64,000 nt of DNA from Bartonella bovis 91-4 (lineage in GTDB: Bacteria; Pseudomonadota; Alphaproteobacteria; Rhizobiales; Rhizobiaceae), in contig NZ_CM001844.1 in the NCBI RefSeq assembly GCF_000384965.1, positions 841,341 through 905,340 of the forward strand. Direction: 5' to 3'. Both the position numbers and the translations under genes were made by a program. Below the pieces are notes generated by a model, which searched no databases, was not told the DNA's origin, and saw only the letters and a program-made list of their open reading frames with translations. Positions 30,508-41,462 of the stretch are shown piece after piece. Numbering within the stretch: position 1 is the first letter of the stretch; each line of letters starts with the position of its first letter.

Positions 30508-31749
30508 ATGCAAATGGCTATTATTGATCAACCGCCAATCATTATCGGAGCAGGAATTGCTGGTTTAAGTTCTGCCTTAGCACTCGCTCAGAAGGGAATT
30601 GCAAGTACTCTTATTGAAAAATGTAAACAACTCGATAGTGCAGGCGCTGGTATTCAACTCACCCCAAATGCAACACGCATTCTTGCCCGCTGGGGAGTTC
30701 TAAAAAAATTAATCGAATTAGGTCTTAAACCGCATTTTCTTGAGCTAAAAGACGGTATATCTTTAAAAACGTATTTTCATGTTGATCTTATCAATTTATC
30801 TGAAAAACGCTGGAAAGCTCCTTATATTACGATTCATCGAGCTAATTTGCAGAAAGTTTTATACAATGCTGTTCTTGAAAACCCTCTTATCACATGCAAA
30901 TTAGGTGAAAATATCGTATCGTCTACTCCAACTACAAATCACAGTATTAATATAGAAACTATAAAAGTAAAAGAATTAACTAAGCAATTTTATTCAACAT
31001 CACTTCTTATTGGGTGCGATGGCGTTTGGTCAAAATTACGCCAACTTGCCCCTTTTTATGAAATGGCAGATTTTAGTGGTTTAATTGCTTGGCGTGCAAC
31101 GGCAACATTCGAAAATCTTCCTCAAAATTTTTGTTCTTTATTACAAAATATCAAAACAATTACTGCATGGATGGGACCTAAAAACCATCTTGTTGTCTAC
31201 CCCATTCAATCAGCAAAAATTTTTAACTTTGTAGCTATCACTCATGGAGATAATTCACAAAAAGAATGGAATCAAAAAGGAGATAAAGAAAAGCTCAAAG
31301 CCCTTTTCAATAACTGGAATCTTAAAATCCTTGAAATTTTTGATCATATTGACAATTGGAATTATTGGCCACTGTTTCAAATGAATTATGATCGTTTTGT
31401 AGGTTTAAAACATCAAATATTCGTTGGTGATTGTGCGCACGCCGCCTTACCTTTTGCAGCACAAGGCGCTGCTATGGCAATAGAAGACGCTGCCACATTA
31501 GCAGAAGTACTCTCAATCAGTGACCTTTCACTCACTGAAGCCATTTCACTTTATGAAAAAATACGCAAGCCCCGCGTTACAGCCATAAAAAAACGTGGAG
31601 ATTTTAATAGACTAGTCTATCACGCAACTGGTCCTTTAGCAGTTGCACGCAACTTTATAATGAAAATTCGTTCATCAGAAAATATTATATCCGACCTTGA
31701 CTGGCTTTACACTTATGATGCCATGAATCTGGCAAAAAATAACATTTAA
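30508..31749 (+). CDS. FAD-dependent aromatic-ring-type monooxygenase (UbiH/salicylate hydroxylase-like)
   Basis: A 413-residue flavoprotein with the N-terminal dinucleotide fold IIGAGIAGLSSALAL, then the ribose-binding acidic residue in TLIEKC. The conserved flavin-binding GDCAHAALPFAAQGAAMAIEDA stretch starts at about residue 307. It belongs to the group A flavin monooxygenases. Specificity cannot be read: ubiquinone hydroxylation or an aromatic-acid hydroxylase role are both possible. It starts six bases after the zinc-finger gene and has a terminator right after it. Starts at 30508 and 30514 are both possible. Confidence 0.82.
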   Translation: MQMAIIDQPPIIIGAGIAGLSSALALAQKGIASTLIEKCKQLDSAGAGIQLTPNATRILARWGVLKKLIELGLKPHFLELKDGISLKTYFHVDLINLSEKRWKAPYITIHRANLQKVLYNAVLENPLITCKLGENIVSSTPTTNHSINIETIKVKELTKQFYSTSLLIGCDGVWSKLRQLAPFYEMADFSGLIAWRATATFENLPQNFCSLLQNIKTITAWMGPKNHLVVYPIQSAKIFNFVAITHGDNSQKEWNQKGDKEKLKALFNNWNLKILEIFDHIDNWNYWPLFQMNYDRFVGLKHQIFVGDCAHAALPFAAQGAAMAIEDAATLAEVLSISDLSLTEAISLYEKIRKPRVTAIKKRGDFNRLVYHATGPLAVARNFIMKIRSSENIISDLDWLYTYDAMNLAKNNI

Positions 31750-31789
31750 AAATAATATAGTAAAAAATTACAAAATCTGCACTCTAAAT

Positions 31790-31812
31790 AACAGTCACTT
31801 CACTGTTTTTTT
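31790..31812 (+). terminator. Intrinsic terminator after the FAD monooxygenase gene
   Basis: AACAGT (31790-31795) and ACTGTT (31802-31807) pair perfectly around a six-base loop and run into seven T residues on the plus strand. It touches the dnaE stop codon and so lies between convergent genes. Confidence 0.65.
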
Positions 31813-34800
31813 AACTCAACTCTACATTGATCACACCATGAATTGCTTTTATAGCATTCGCTACTTGTAAATTCACCTTGTATCGCTTTGGAAGCATAAC
31901 TTCAACTTCCCGTAACCCATCTTCTTGAATTAGAATAAACGCTACTTCTCCATTGCCACCAAATTTTAAATATTGCTCAATTTGTGGAAGAATATCTGCT
32001 GCTTTTACAAAAACGCGCATTGTTTTACGATCCCTTATTGATTCTTTTTCTAAGGACTGAACAGTTTCAATACGTAAACCAATTCCTTCAGAGCGATCTT
32101 CTGCAATCACTGTAACAATAAAAGATTTTCCCGGTTTTAACATATCCTCATAAATAGAAAGCCCCTCAGAAAATATAACTGCCTCATAGTGCCCACTTGT
32201 ATCAGAAAATTGGATAACACCCATTTTCTTACCAGATTTTGTTTTACGAATTTGTTTTGCCACAACAGTCCCAGCAAGCCGAGCAGCAGTTGCACCTTTT
32301 TTAACTGCATCAGCAAAATCACTCCAAATTTGAACGCGTTTTTTCGTAAGAATAGTTTGATACTCATCCAAAGGATGAGCAGAAAAATAAAAACCTATTA
32401 CCTGAAATTCATGATGAAGTTTTTCGGCCAAAGACCATGGAGATGCTTGCGATAAAATCAAAGGTTCTTTCGGCCCACCCATCATTCCAAATATATCAGT
32501 CTGCCCACTAGAATTATTATCCAGAATACGAATAGCACGCGCATTAAGAGTTCCAAGACTTGCCAATAAGACCTCACGTGTAACCTGAAAACAATCAAGA
32601 GCACCTGCATAAATCAAACTTTCCATCGCACGTTTATTAACAATACGAGGATCAATACGCTCACAAAAATCTTCCAGATCTTTAAAAGGCTTATCTCCCC
32701 GACAAGCAACAATATGATCAACCACTAAATCCCCTATACCTTTAATTGCAGCAAGGGAATAATAAATACATTCTTCACCAATTTCAAAAACACGACACGA
32801 TGTTTGTACGCAAGGTGCAATAACCTCAATTCCTAGCCTTAATGCTTCGCGTCGAAAATCATTCAATTTATCCGTATTTGTCATATCACATGTCATGGAA
32901 GCAGCTAAAAATTCAACTGGATAGTGTGCTTTCATATAAGCTGTTTGATATGAAACAATTGCATAAGCGGCAGCATGCGATTTATTAAAACCATAGTCTG
33001 CAAATTTTGCCAAAAGGTCGAAAATAATATCAGCCTGATCTTTATCAATACCGCCATCAACAGCACCACTTACAAAACGTGTACGCTGTTTTTGCATTTC
33101 CTTGTGGATCTTTTTACCCATAGCTCGGCGCAATAAATCTGCTTCTCCAAGAGAATAACCAGAAAGTACCTGCGCAATCTGCATAACCTGTTCTTGATAA
33201 ACAATAACACCTTGTGTCTCTTTAACCAGGTGATCTATTTTAGGGTGAATAGAAATAATTTCCTCTTTCCCATGTTTTCGTGCATTATATGTTGGAATAT
33301 TCTCCATTGGACCAGGGCGATAAAGTGCTACAAGTGCAATAATATCTTCAATGCGGTCTGGCTTCATCCCAATAAGTGCCTTACGCATACCAGAACTTTC
33401 AACTTGAAATACACCAACTGTCTCACCACGTGCTAACATAGTATAAGTCGTTTCATCATTAAGAGAGATATTCGACAAATCTATTTTTACACCTTTTCGT
33501 GCAACAAAATCCGTAACCATTTTTAAAACAGTAAGTGTTTTTAAACCAAGAAAATCAAATTTTACCAAACCAGCTTGCTCAACACATTTCATATTAAATT
33601 GGGTAACTGGCATATCAGAACGTGGATCACGATACATTGGTACGAGCTCTGACAACGGTCTATCGCCGATAACAATTCCTGCAGCATGAGTTGATGCATG
33701 GCGATAAAGCCCTTCAAGCTGAAGCGCTATATCCAACATACGCCCAATAACAGGATTCTTCTTCTTTTCTTCCTTAAATTTAGGTTCATCTCGAATAGCC
33801 ACCGCTAATTCAACATTACTACCAGGCATAGCAGGAACCAATTTGGTAAGGTAATCAACCTGACTATAAGGCACTTCCAAAACACGTCCAACATCACGTA
33901 ACACCGCACGTGCCTGTAATTTACCAAATGTAATAATTTGAGCTACTTGATCACGACCATATTTTTCCTGAACGTAATGAATAACCTCCTCCCGTCGATC
34001 TTGACAAAAGTCGATATCAAAATCTGGCATGGAAATACGATCTGGATTGAGAAAACGCTCAAACAAGAGAGAAAAGCGTAAAGGATCAACATCGGTGATA
34101 GTTAAAGCATAAGCAACAAGTGAACCAGCGCCAGAGCCACGCCCTGGACCGACAGGAATATCATGGATTTTTGCCCATTTTATAAAATCCGAAACGATAA
34201 GAAAATAACCCGGAAACTGCATACGTGTAATAACTGAAATTTCATAATCCAGTCGTTGCTCATAATCTTCAACTGTATAACCTTCAGCCAAACCAATTGT
34301 TTCAAGACGCATTTTTAAACCAGCTTTAGCCTGATTTAATAATTCCTTAGCTTCTTCCTCTAAAGCAGAATCTGGATCTACAGATCGCTCTGTAAAACGG
34401 GGTAAAATAGGCTTTCGAGTTGGTACAAAAGTATGACAACGTAACGCAATTTCAACGCTATTTTCTAAAGCTTCCGGAAGATCAGAAAATAATGAAATCA
34501 TTTCATCTTGTGACTTCAAATAATGATCTGGCGTTACACGCCTGCGATTTGGATTAGAAACAATCTGCCCCTCTGCTACGGCCATCAACGCATCATGAGC
34601 CTCGTACCCTTCTTTATTCAGAAAAAAAGCTTCATTAGTTGCAACAAGAGGAATTTCATGCGCATAAGCTAATTCAACAAGTGCAGCTTCAACTTTCCGA
34701 TCGTAAGAACTATGTCGTTGTAATTCAACATAAAGACGATCACCAAAAATTTGCTTCAAATAAGTTAAATACTCAACAGCCCGCTCTTTTTTATTTTCTG

Positions 34801-35299
34801 TTAAAGCCAAATTAATAGGGCCACTGCCCCCCCCAGTTAATGCAATAATTCCTTCATTTTGTGATAATAGCCAATCAGCCTTAATATGAGGAGGATCCGT
34901 ATCATGCTTATCAAGATAAGCGCGACTAACAAGGCGAATTAAATGAGCATAACCTACTTCGCTAGCAGCAAATAATACAATAGAAGCAAAATCAGAAGGG
35001 TGACGAGGTTTGGTTAAACGTGGATCATAATTTTCACGGTCAAAATCAATCGCAAGCTGACAACCAATGATAGGTTGAATACCATCTGTAAAACAATACT
35101 GAGAAAATTCTAAAGCACCAAATAAATTATTCGTATCTGTAATAGCTATTGCTGGTGCATTATCAGAAATTGCATGCTGAATAATTTGCCTAATTTTCAA
35201 AGCCCCTTCAAGAAGCGAATAAGCTGAATGCACCCTCAAATGAATAAAGCGAGGAAGAGAATTTTTATCTTTTAGTATTTTTCTTTCTTTTGCTGGCAT
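31811..35299 (-). CDS. dnaE: DNA polymerase III alpha subunit
   Basis: The 1162-residue replicative polymerase. The PHP domain is at the N terminus (FIHLRVHSAYSLLEGALK, then ITDTNNLFG). The C-family catalytic region includes GPGRGSGAGSLVAYAL and the aspartate-bearing PDFDIDFCQDRREEV at about 425-440. The helix-hairpin-helix and OB-fold regions (VAGTVV-like and MGVIQFSD segments) follow. The size fits DnaE1, the main replicative polymerase. ATG at 35299 is preferred to a GTG two codons upstream. It is divergent from recG. Confidence 0.97.
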   Translation of the reverse strand: MPAKERKILKDKNSLPRFIHLRVHSAYSLLEGALKIRQIIQHAISDNAPAIAITDTNNLFGALEFSQYCFTDGIQPIIGCQLAIDFDRENYDPRLTKPRHPSDFASIVLFAASEVGYAHLIRLVSRAYLDKHDTDPPHIKADWLLSQNEGIIALTGGGSGPINLALTENKKERAVEYLTYLKQIFGDRLYVELQRHSSYDRKVEAALVELAYAHEIPLVATNEAFFLNKEGYEAHDALMAVAEGQIVSNPNRRRVTPDHYLKSQDEMISLFSDLPEALENSVEIALRCHTFVPTRKPILPRFTERSVDPDSALEEEAKELLNQAKAGLKMRLETIGLAEGYTVEDYEQRLDYEISVITRMQFPGYFLIVSDFIKWAKIHDIPVGPGRGSGAGSLVAYALTITDVDPLRFSLLFERFLNPDRISMPDFDIDFCQDRREEVIHYVQEKYGRDQVAQIITFGKLQARAVLRDVGRVLEVPYSQVDYLTKLVPAMPGSNVELAVAIRDEPKFKEEKKKNPVIGRMLDIALQLEGLYRHASTHAAGIVIGDRPLSELVPMYRDPRSDMPVTQFNMKCVEQAGLVKFDFLGLKTLTVLKMVTDFVARKGVKIDLSNISLNDETTYTMLARGETVGVFQVESSGMRKALIGMKPDRIEDIIALVALYRPGPMENIPTYNARKHGKEEIISIHPKIDHLVKETQGVIVYQEQVMQIAQVLSGYSLGEADLLRRAMGKKIHKEMQKQRTRFVSGAVDGGIDKDQADIIFDLLAKFADYGFNKSHAAAYAIVSYQTAYMKAHYPVEFLAASMTCDMTNTDKLNDFRREALRLGIEVIAPCVQTSCRVFEIGEECIYYSLAAIKGIGDLVVDHIVACRGDKPFKDLEDFCERIDPRIVNKRAMESLIYAGALDCFQVTREVLLASLGTLNARAIRILDNNSSGQTDIFGMMGGPKEPLILSQASPWSLAEKLHHEFQVIGFYFSAHPLDEYQTILTKKRVQIWSDFADAVKKGATAARLAGTVVAKQIRKTKSGKKMGVIQFSDTSGHYEAVIFSEGLSIYEDMLKPGKSFIVTVIAEDRSEGIGLRIETVQSLEKESIRDRKTMRVFVKAADILPQIEQYLKFGGNGEVAFILIQEDGLREVEVMLPKRYKVNLQVANAIKAIHGVINVELS

Positions 35300-35635
35300 T
35301 TTCACAATTTCCCATTACAACATAAATGCCAAATTGTAACTATTATTTGTCTCATAATAAAAAGTGCTCTAGTTCCCCCATATTCAATTTATAGTTTTAG
35401 CATTATCGCATCCGGAAAGTACTCCAATTTTCTTCATATCAATATATAATATTACCAATATTAGCTACCCTTCTTGCTCTGTTCTTATCGTATTTGTTAA
35501 TTTATTTTTTTATTCTTTCTATCCAAGGCTTAAAATTAAAAATAATGCAATTTATTCTCACAAACTAAGTAATTTATCCCCAAAAAGCTCTTTTAAAGTA
35601 CTAGAAAAAATAAAAAGAGAAGGCTAAATTTCCTT
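35300..35635. other. Divergent intergenic region between dnaE and recG
   Basis: AT-rich stretch that must hold promoters for both genes. No clear consensus pair, repeat or RNA gene was recognised. Confidence 0.35.
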
Positions 35636-37744
35636 ATGTATTCAAACCTCTTTAATCTTCTTTCAACCTCCATTCGCACTCTTCCAGGAGTGAACCCCAA
35701 AATATATGCCTTACTGGCTAAAGTTTTAAACGTCAATCTCTCACAACGTGAACCGACCATAATTGAACTGCTCCAACTCATGCCTCATTCTGTTATAGAC
35801 CGAAGAATGCGGCCTGATATTGCTTTTGCACCAACAGGAAAAATTGTTACTCTTGAAATCATAATTGATCAACACCGACCGCCACCAAATAGCAATAACC
35901 GATCACCTTATCGTGTCATTGGTCATGATAAAACAGGAAACATAAATTTAGTGTTTTTTCACGCTCAACATTCTTGGTTAGAAAAACAGCTTCCTGAAGG
36001 AAAAAAAGTAATTGTATCAGGGAAAGTTGAACGGTTTAATGGACAGCTTTCAATAGTTCACCCTGATCATATAGCACCCAGCGAAAAGCTAAATCAGATG
36101 CCACTAATCGAACCTATTTATCCTTCTACCGCTGGACTATCGGCAAGAGCACTAAAACGTGCAATGCAAGGTGCTCTTGAGCGTATTCCTCTTTTGCCAG
36201 AATGGATAGAGGAAAACTTTAAAAAACAGCAACAATTTTCTTCTTTCTCTGATTCTTTGCATCGTATTCATGCACCCACAGACCCTAACGATTTAGCTTT
36301 AAAAAGTGAAGCACGTCAACGTCTTGCCTACGATGAACTTCTTGCTGGTCAGCTAGCTCTTGGTCTTGTACGTTTAAAAACAAAATCTCTTTCAGGTGCC
36401 TCTCGCCCACCAACAGGCATTTATACAGAAAAACTGCTTGAAGCCTTACCCTTTCAACTGACAAATACACAAAAGCAAGCAATACAAGATATTGCAAACG
36501 ATTTAGCCTCACCTGAACCTATGTTAAGACTTCTCCAAGGTGACGTAGGAACAGGAAAAACTGTGGTTGCACTAATAGCAATGGCGCAAATTGCTGAAAA
36601 TTCAGGTCAGTCTGCCTTAATGGCACCTACAGAAGTGCTTGCACAACAACATTTTACTATGATTGCCCCTCTTGCTGAAAAAATTGGTTTACAAACAGTT
36701 CTTTTAACTGGGCGAGAAAAAGGAAAATCGCGCATCAATATCCTTGGGGACATTTTGTCAGGAAAAACTTCTATTATCATCGGCACCCACGCCTTGATAC
36801 AAAAAAATGTTACTTATAATAATCTTGCTTTAACCATTATTGATGAGCAGCATCGTTTTGGAGTAAATCAACGTCTTGCCCTTACAGAAAAAGGTCATAA
36901 ACCTGATATATTAGTAATGACAGCTACCCCTATTCCACGCACGCTGGTATTAACAACCTTTGGTGATATGGATGTATCAAAAATTACAGAAAAGCCAATT
37001 GGACGAAAACCAATCACTACAGCAATCCTTCCCTTGGAACGGATCGATGAACTTATAGAGCGAATTGCAGTTGCATTAGAAAAAGGAGAAAAACTTTATT
37101 GGATCTGCCCCTTGGTAGAAGAATCAGAAAACTTTCAACTTACTTCGATTGAAAACCGTTTTGCCATTCTCCATAAACGATTTGGTGCACGTGTTGGTAT
37201 GATACATGGAAAAATGTCCACCGCTAAAAAAAATGCAGCAATAGCATCTTTTAAATGTGGAGAAACATGTATTTTAGTTGCAACTACAGTTATTGAAGTG
37301 GGAGTAGATATTCCTGATGCCTCAATCATCATAATTGAACATGCAGAGCATTTTGGTCTTTCTCAATTACACCAACTGCGCGGACGTGTTGGACGAGGAG
37401 AAAAAAAATCTTCCTGTATTTTATTATATAAAGCTCCACTTACAAAAATGGCTGCAACACGTCTTAATATTATACGTAATACAGAAGATGGTTTTAAAAT
37501 TGCTGAAGAAGATTTGCGTTTGCGAGGAGAAGGTGAGCTTTTAGGAACACGACAATCTGGTATGCCTGAGTTTCACATAGCAAACCTTACAGTGCACCAT
37601 AAGCTTTTGTTAATGGCAAGAAAGGATGCACAGTTATTCCTGCAACACGATTCTGATTTTTCCTCACCACGAGGACAAGCTTTACGCTTACTTCTCTACC
37701 TTTTTGGACACGATGACGCTATTCAGCTTTTACGTTCAGGCTAA
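35636..37744 (+). CDS. recG: ATP-dependent DNA helicase RecG
   Basis: A 702-residue branch-migration helicase that remodels stalled forks and Holliday junctions. An N-terminal wedge OB-fold domain occupies about 50-200. Walker A GDVGTGKT is at about 302-309, the DExH box IIDEQHRFGV near 402, TATPIPRTL follows, and motif VI QLRGRVGRGE is near 580. The C-terminal LRLRGEGELLGTRQSG is typical of RecG. The ribosome binding site is weak. Confidence 0.96.
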   Translation: MYSNLFNLLSTSIRTLPGVNPKIYALLAKVLNVNLSQREPTIIELLQLMPHSVIDRRMRPDIAFAPTGKIVTLEIIIDQHRPPPNSNNRSPYRVIGHDKTGNINLVFFHAQHSWLEKQLPEGKKVIVSGKVERFNGQLSIVHPDHIAPSEKLNQMPLIEPIYPSTAGLSARALKRAMQGALERIPLLPEWIEENFKKQQQFSSFSDSLHRIHAPTDPNDLALKSEARQRLAYDELLAGQLALGLVRLKTKSLSGASRPPTGIYTEKLLEALPFQLTNTQKQAIQDIANDLASPEPMLRLLQGDVGTGKTVVALIAMAQIAENSGQSALMAPTEVLAQQHFTMIAPLAEKIGLQTVLLTGREKGKSRINILGDILSGKTSIIIGTHALIQKNVTYNNLALTIIDEQHRFGVNQRLALTEKGHKPDILVMTATPIPRTLVLTTFGDMDVSKITEKPIGRKPITTAILPLERIDELIERIAVALEKGEKLYWICPLVEESENFQLTSIENRFAILHKRFGARVGMIHGKMSTAKKNAAIASFKCGETCILVATTVIEVGVDIPDASIIIIEHAEHFGLSQLHQLRGRVGRGEKKSSCILLYKAPLTKMAATRLNIIRNTEDGFKIAEEDLRLRGEGELLGTRQSGMPEFHIANLTVHHKLLLMARKDAQLFLQHDSDFSSPRGQALRLLLYLFGHDDAIQLLRSG

Positions 37745-38103
37745 TTTTTAAACATATTTACAAAAAAATCATCTAAAATTCTATTGCTGAACAAATTTAA
37801 ATTATCCTAACAAGAGCATTTTTGCAAAAGCCTACGTGTAGATTAAATAAATATCTGAGTTTTAAAGAACAAAAAATTGGAAAATGAAATATATTATTTT
37901 ACTCACACCTTTTTAAAAGAACTATCCTATTCCTTCTTAATAACCCAAACAGTAAATTGATAAATATTCTTATAGTAAAACAGACTTTAATTAGAAAATA
38001 AAACGCTCATTTTTGATAATGAATGCCAATTTTAAGCTATTATTGTATTATGACTTTTATTTTTAAGCAATTCTAACGCCTCTCAAAGAGATAAAATCAT
38101 TTT
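37745..38103. other. Intergenic between convergent recG and glmS
   Basis: AT-rich, no gene recognised. Near 38080 the arms CTCT and AGAG form a small hairpin without a T-run on either strand, so I do not call it a terminator. Confidence 0.35.
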
Positions 38104-39927
38104 TTATTCGACTGTTACTGATTTTGCCAAATTACGAGGTTGATCAACGTCTGTTCCCAATAAAACAGCTGTATGATAAGCGATTAATTGAATAGGCAAA
38201 GTATAAATAATAGGTGCAATAAATTCTGGAATCTCTGGCAAAATAATAGTCGACGAAGAACTAAAACGTGCGGCTTCCATTCCTCTTTTATCCGTTATCA
38301 AAATAATACGACCATTGCGCGCTACCACTTCTTGCATATTAGAAAAAGTTTTTTCAAACCATTTATCATAAGGTGCAATAACAATAACTGGTATTGTATT
38401 ATCAACTAATGCAATCGGCCCATGTTTCAATTCACCTGCTGCATAACCTTCAGCGTGAATATAAGAAAGTTCTTTCAGTTTGAGTGCTCCCTCCAAAGCA
38501 ATTGGGTAAGAAATACCACGCCCAAGATAAAGAACACTTTTTACATTCACTAAATCATGACAAATGCGTTCAATTGTGTTATCGAGTTTTAGAACCTCAT
38601 TTAAAATTCGTGGCACCTCTGCTAACTGTTGAACTAACTGCTGTTCTACAGTTTCTAAAAGATGTCCACGTTGCTTAGCTGCACACAGAGCCATTGAAGC
38701 AAGTGTAGATAATTGACAGATAAAAGCTTTTGTTGAAGCAACACCAATTTCTGGACCAGCTAATGTTGGTAAAACAAAATCAGCTTCCCGTGCCATTGTT
38801 GATTGCTCAACATTCACAACTGTCGCTGTTTTGACACCGCAATCTCTACAATAACGCAAAGATGCTAATGTATCTGCTGTTTCACCAGACTGAGAAACAA
38901 ATACCGACAATGTATCAGTTGTCATAGGTGGTTCCCGATAACGAAATTCAGAAGCCACATCATTATCAACACTTAAAGCAGCAAGGCTTTCAAACCAATA
39001 ACGTGCAACTAAGGTTGAATAATAAGCAGTTCCACAACCTGCAAATAATAATCGGTTAACATTTTTCCAATCAATTGAATTTTCAAGTGGGCGAACCGTA
39101 TAATTTCCAAGGTTAAGATAACGCGCTAAATTATGAGAAATAACATCAGGTTGTTCAAATATTTCTTTGCGCATAAAATGACGATGAGTACCTTTGGAAA
39201 CCAACAAAGTTCCGTCATACAGTGTTGTAATAGGGCGTTTTGTCTGCTGACCATCTGCATTATAAATTGTTACCCCTTCACGCGTGAGAACAGCCAAATC
39301 CCCATTTTCCATATAACTTATACGATTTGTAAATGAAGCTAAAGCAATTGCATCTGATCCTACAAAAAATTCATCCTCACTATAGCCAATCACTAAAGGG
39401 GGGCCTGAACGAATAGCAATCATCAAATTATCTTCACCTTCGAAAATAAGAGCAATTGCAAAAGCACCTTTTAATTTTTTCCAACTTGTGCGCGACGCTT
39501 CTTGCGGAGAAAGCCCATCTTTTAATGCACGGGTAATTAAATGAGCAATAACTTCGGTATCAGTTTCCGTTTCAAAGGTATAACCATCTTCGATAAGTTC
39601 TTTTCGCAATTCTATAAAATTTTCAATAATACCATTATGCACAATTGCAAGCCGATCAGTCATATGGGGATGAGCATTGCGTTCTACAGGAATGCCATGT
39701 GTAGCCCAACGTGTATGACCAATCCCTAAATTACCTTTCAAAGGTGTGCCTTTTAGCTTTTCTTCTAAATGAGCTAACTTACCTTCAGCTCGAATACGAT
39801 AAAGGTTCCTATTATAGACCGTTGCTAAACCAGATGAATCATAACCTCTATATTCAAGACGCTTCAAACCATCAATTAGATAGGATGCAACAGGTTTATT
39901 TCCAACAATTCCGATAATTCCGCACAT
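38104..39927 (-). CDS. glmS: Glutamine-fructose-6-phosphate aminotransferase (isomerizing)
   Basis: The 607-residue enzyme makes glucosamine-6-phosphate, the first step toward UDP-GlcNAc. The N-terminal nucleophile is C2 (MCGIIGIVGN). The glutaminase domain includes LGIGHTRWATHG. Two SIS sugar-isomerase domains follow (FVSQSGETADTLASLRYC and YLGRGISYPIALEGALKLK), and it ends AKSVTVE as in the family. It lies upstream of nothing on this strand but follows glmU, which catalyses later steps of the same pathway; the gap between them is about 170 bases. Confidence 0.97.
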   Translation of the reverse strand: MCGIIGIVGNKPVASYLIDGLKRLEYRGYDSSGLATVYNRNLYRIRAEGKLAHLEEKLKGTPLKGNLGIGHTRWATHGIPVERNAHPHMTDRLAIVHNGIIENFIELRKELIEDGYTFETETDTEVIAHLITRALKDGLSPQEASRTSWKKLKGAFAIALIFEGEDNLMIAIRSGPPLVIGYSEDEFFVGSDAIALASFTNRISYMENGDLAVLTREGVTIYNADGQQTKRPITTLYDGTLLVSKGTHRHFMRKEIFEQPDVISHNLARYLNLGNYTVRPLENSIDWKNVNRLLFAGCGTAYYSTLVARYWFESLAALSVDNDVASEFRYREPPMTTDTLSVFVSQSGETADTLASLRYCRDCGVKTATVVNVEQSTMAREADFVLPTLAGPEIGVASTKAFICQLSTLASMALCAAKQRGHLLETVEQQLVQQLAEVPRILNEVLKLDNTIERICHDLVNVKSVLYLGRGISYPIALEGALKLKELSYIHAEGYAAGELKHGPIALVDNTIPVIVIAPYDKWFEKTFSNMQEVVARNGRIILITDKRGMEAARFSSSSTIILPEIPEFIAPIIYTLPIQLIAYHTAVLLGTDVDQPRNLAKSVTVE

Positions 39928-40098
39928 TAGAAAACTCCAATCTACATCCTTAGATTTATAACAGTCCCAATAAATATTAGACTAACCCCATTTAAAATTT
40001 TAAGCGACCATATGAAATAGAATATGCCAATAATAAAAGGATAAATTTTTATCACAATTGTTTAGATCACCATAAAACCAAAAAAGAAATTGAAATAT

Positions 40099-41448
40099 TT
40101 ACTTTTTTTGTTTGTCTATTGATAAATGCGCACGCAATTTTGTTGCACGATTTTCTTTTATTACCTGGCGTGCACGTCCCAAAGCCAAACTGTTTACAGG
40201 AACATCTTCAGTGATAACACTTCCTGAAGCGATATAGGAATCTTTCCCGATAATCAATGGAGCAACAAGCGCTGAATTAGATCCAATAAAAACATTGTCA
40301 TCAATCATAGTTTTATATTTATGAAAGCCATCATAATTGCACGTAATCGTACCCGCTCCGATATTAGTATGCGCACCAATTTCTGCATCACCAATATAAC
40401 TCAAATGGTTAATTTTAGCACCTTCCCCCACTTTTGCTTGCTTAATCTCACAAAAATTCCCAACCTTAACTGATTGTGCTAACTCTGTTCCAGGACGTAA
40501 ACGTGCATAAGGACCAATTTGCGTATCTGCACCAACAAAAACCCCTTCTAAATAACTAAATGCACGAATAACTGCACCAGACTGCACTTTTACCCCCGGC
40601 CCAAAATAAACATTTGGCTCAATCAGAACATCTGGTTCAATTTCTGTATCATAAGAAAAATAAACACTTTCTGGTTTCAATATTATCACACCAGATAACA
40701 TGAAATCACGTGCTTTACGTTTCTGCCATAAAGTATCAACTTCAAAAAGCTCAAAACAGTTATTAACCCCTATAACATTATCAAAAGGTACTTCAATGAC
40801 TTGAACATTTAATCCTTCACGTGATGCAATAGAAACAATATCTGTTAGATAATATTCTCGCTGCGCATTATTATTACTAATTTTATCTAAGAGAGAAAGT
40901 GCATACTTTCCATTAATAGCCATTATTCCGCCATTACAAAAAGAATTCTTTTTCTCTTCATTACTTGCATCTTTTTCTTCTACAATAGCTATAAATTTAC
41001 CATTTTTTTCGATAAGACGGCCATATCCCATTGGATCAGGAGCATAAAAGCCAGCAACAACAACATCTGTTCCCATAGCAAGAGGAGCACGAATCCGTGT
41101 CAATGAAGTATGTTCAATCAAAGGAGTATCACCAAAGATAATTAGGACATCATCCACCCCTTTTTGTAAAGCTAATCGAGCAGATAAAACAGCATGAGCA
41201 GTTCCTAAACGCTCTTTTTGCTCAAAAATCATGACATCTTTTACACATGATTGAACAACCTTAGTAACATCTTCACCACCAGCTCCCACAATAACCGCTA
41301 TTTGTGAAAAACCTGCCAACTCTATTTGCTTTATCACATGGCATATAAGTGGTAATCCTGCTATCTTATGAAGTACCTTAGGGAGAAACGACTTCATGCG
41401 TGTTCCCTCCCCTGCCGCAAGAATAATAGAAAGACAACTTCTAACCAT
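40099..41448 (-). CDS. glmU: Bifunctional UDP-N-acetylglucosamine pyrophosphorylase / glucosamine-1-phosphate acetyltransferase
   Basis: A two-domain enzyme of about 449 residues. The uridylyltransferase domain opens with [18 protein letters not shown] and contains IFGDTPL. The C-terminal left-handed beta helix is seen as hexapeptide repeats, with [19 protein letters not shown] and [13 protein letters not shown] as catalytic and acetyl-CoA regions. It makes UDP-GlcNAc for peptidoglycan and lipid A. ATG at 41448 (MVRSC) is chosen; GTG three codons upstream is the alternative, and neither has a good ribosome binding site. It follows the CcdA-like gene within 15 bases. Confidence 0.95.
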   Translation of the reverse strand: MVRSCLSIILAAGEGTRMKSFLPKVLHKIAGLPLICHVIKQIELAGFSQIAVIVGAGGEDVTKVVQSCVKDVMIFEQKERLGTAHAVLSARLALQKGVDDVLIIFGDTPLIEHTSLTRIRAPLAMGTDVVVAGFYAPDPMGYGRLIEKNGKFIAIVEEKDASNEEKKNSFCNGGIMAINGKYALSLLDKISNNNAQREYYLTDIVSIASREGLNVQVIEVPFDNVIGVNNCFELFEVDTLWQKRKARDFMLSGVIILKPESVYFSYDTEIEPDVLIEPNVYFGPGVKVQSGAVIRAFSYLEGVFVGADTQIGPYARLRPGTELAQSVKVGNFCEIKQAKVGEGAKINHLSYIGDAEIGAHTNIGAGTITCNYDGFHKYKTMIDDNVFIGSNSALVAPLIIGKDSYIASGSVITEDVPVNSLALGRARQVIKENRATKLRAHLSIDKQKK

Positions 41449-41462
41449 AAAACACACAAAAA

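Noticed and set aside
39928..40098. Possible glmS-type ribozyme upstream of glmS
   Set aside because: The ribozyme is known from Firmicutes, and no conserved core or pseudoknot sequence is visible here.
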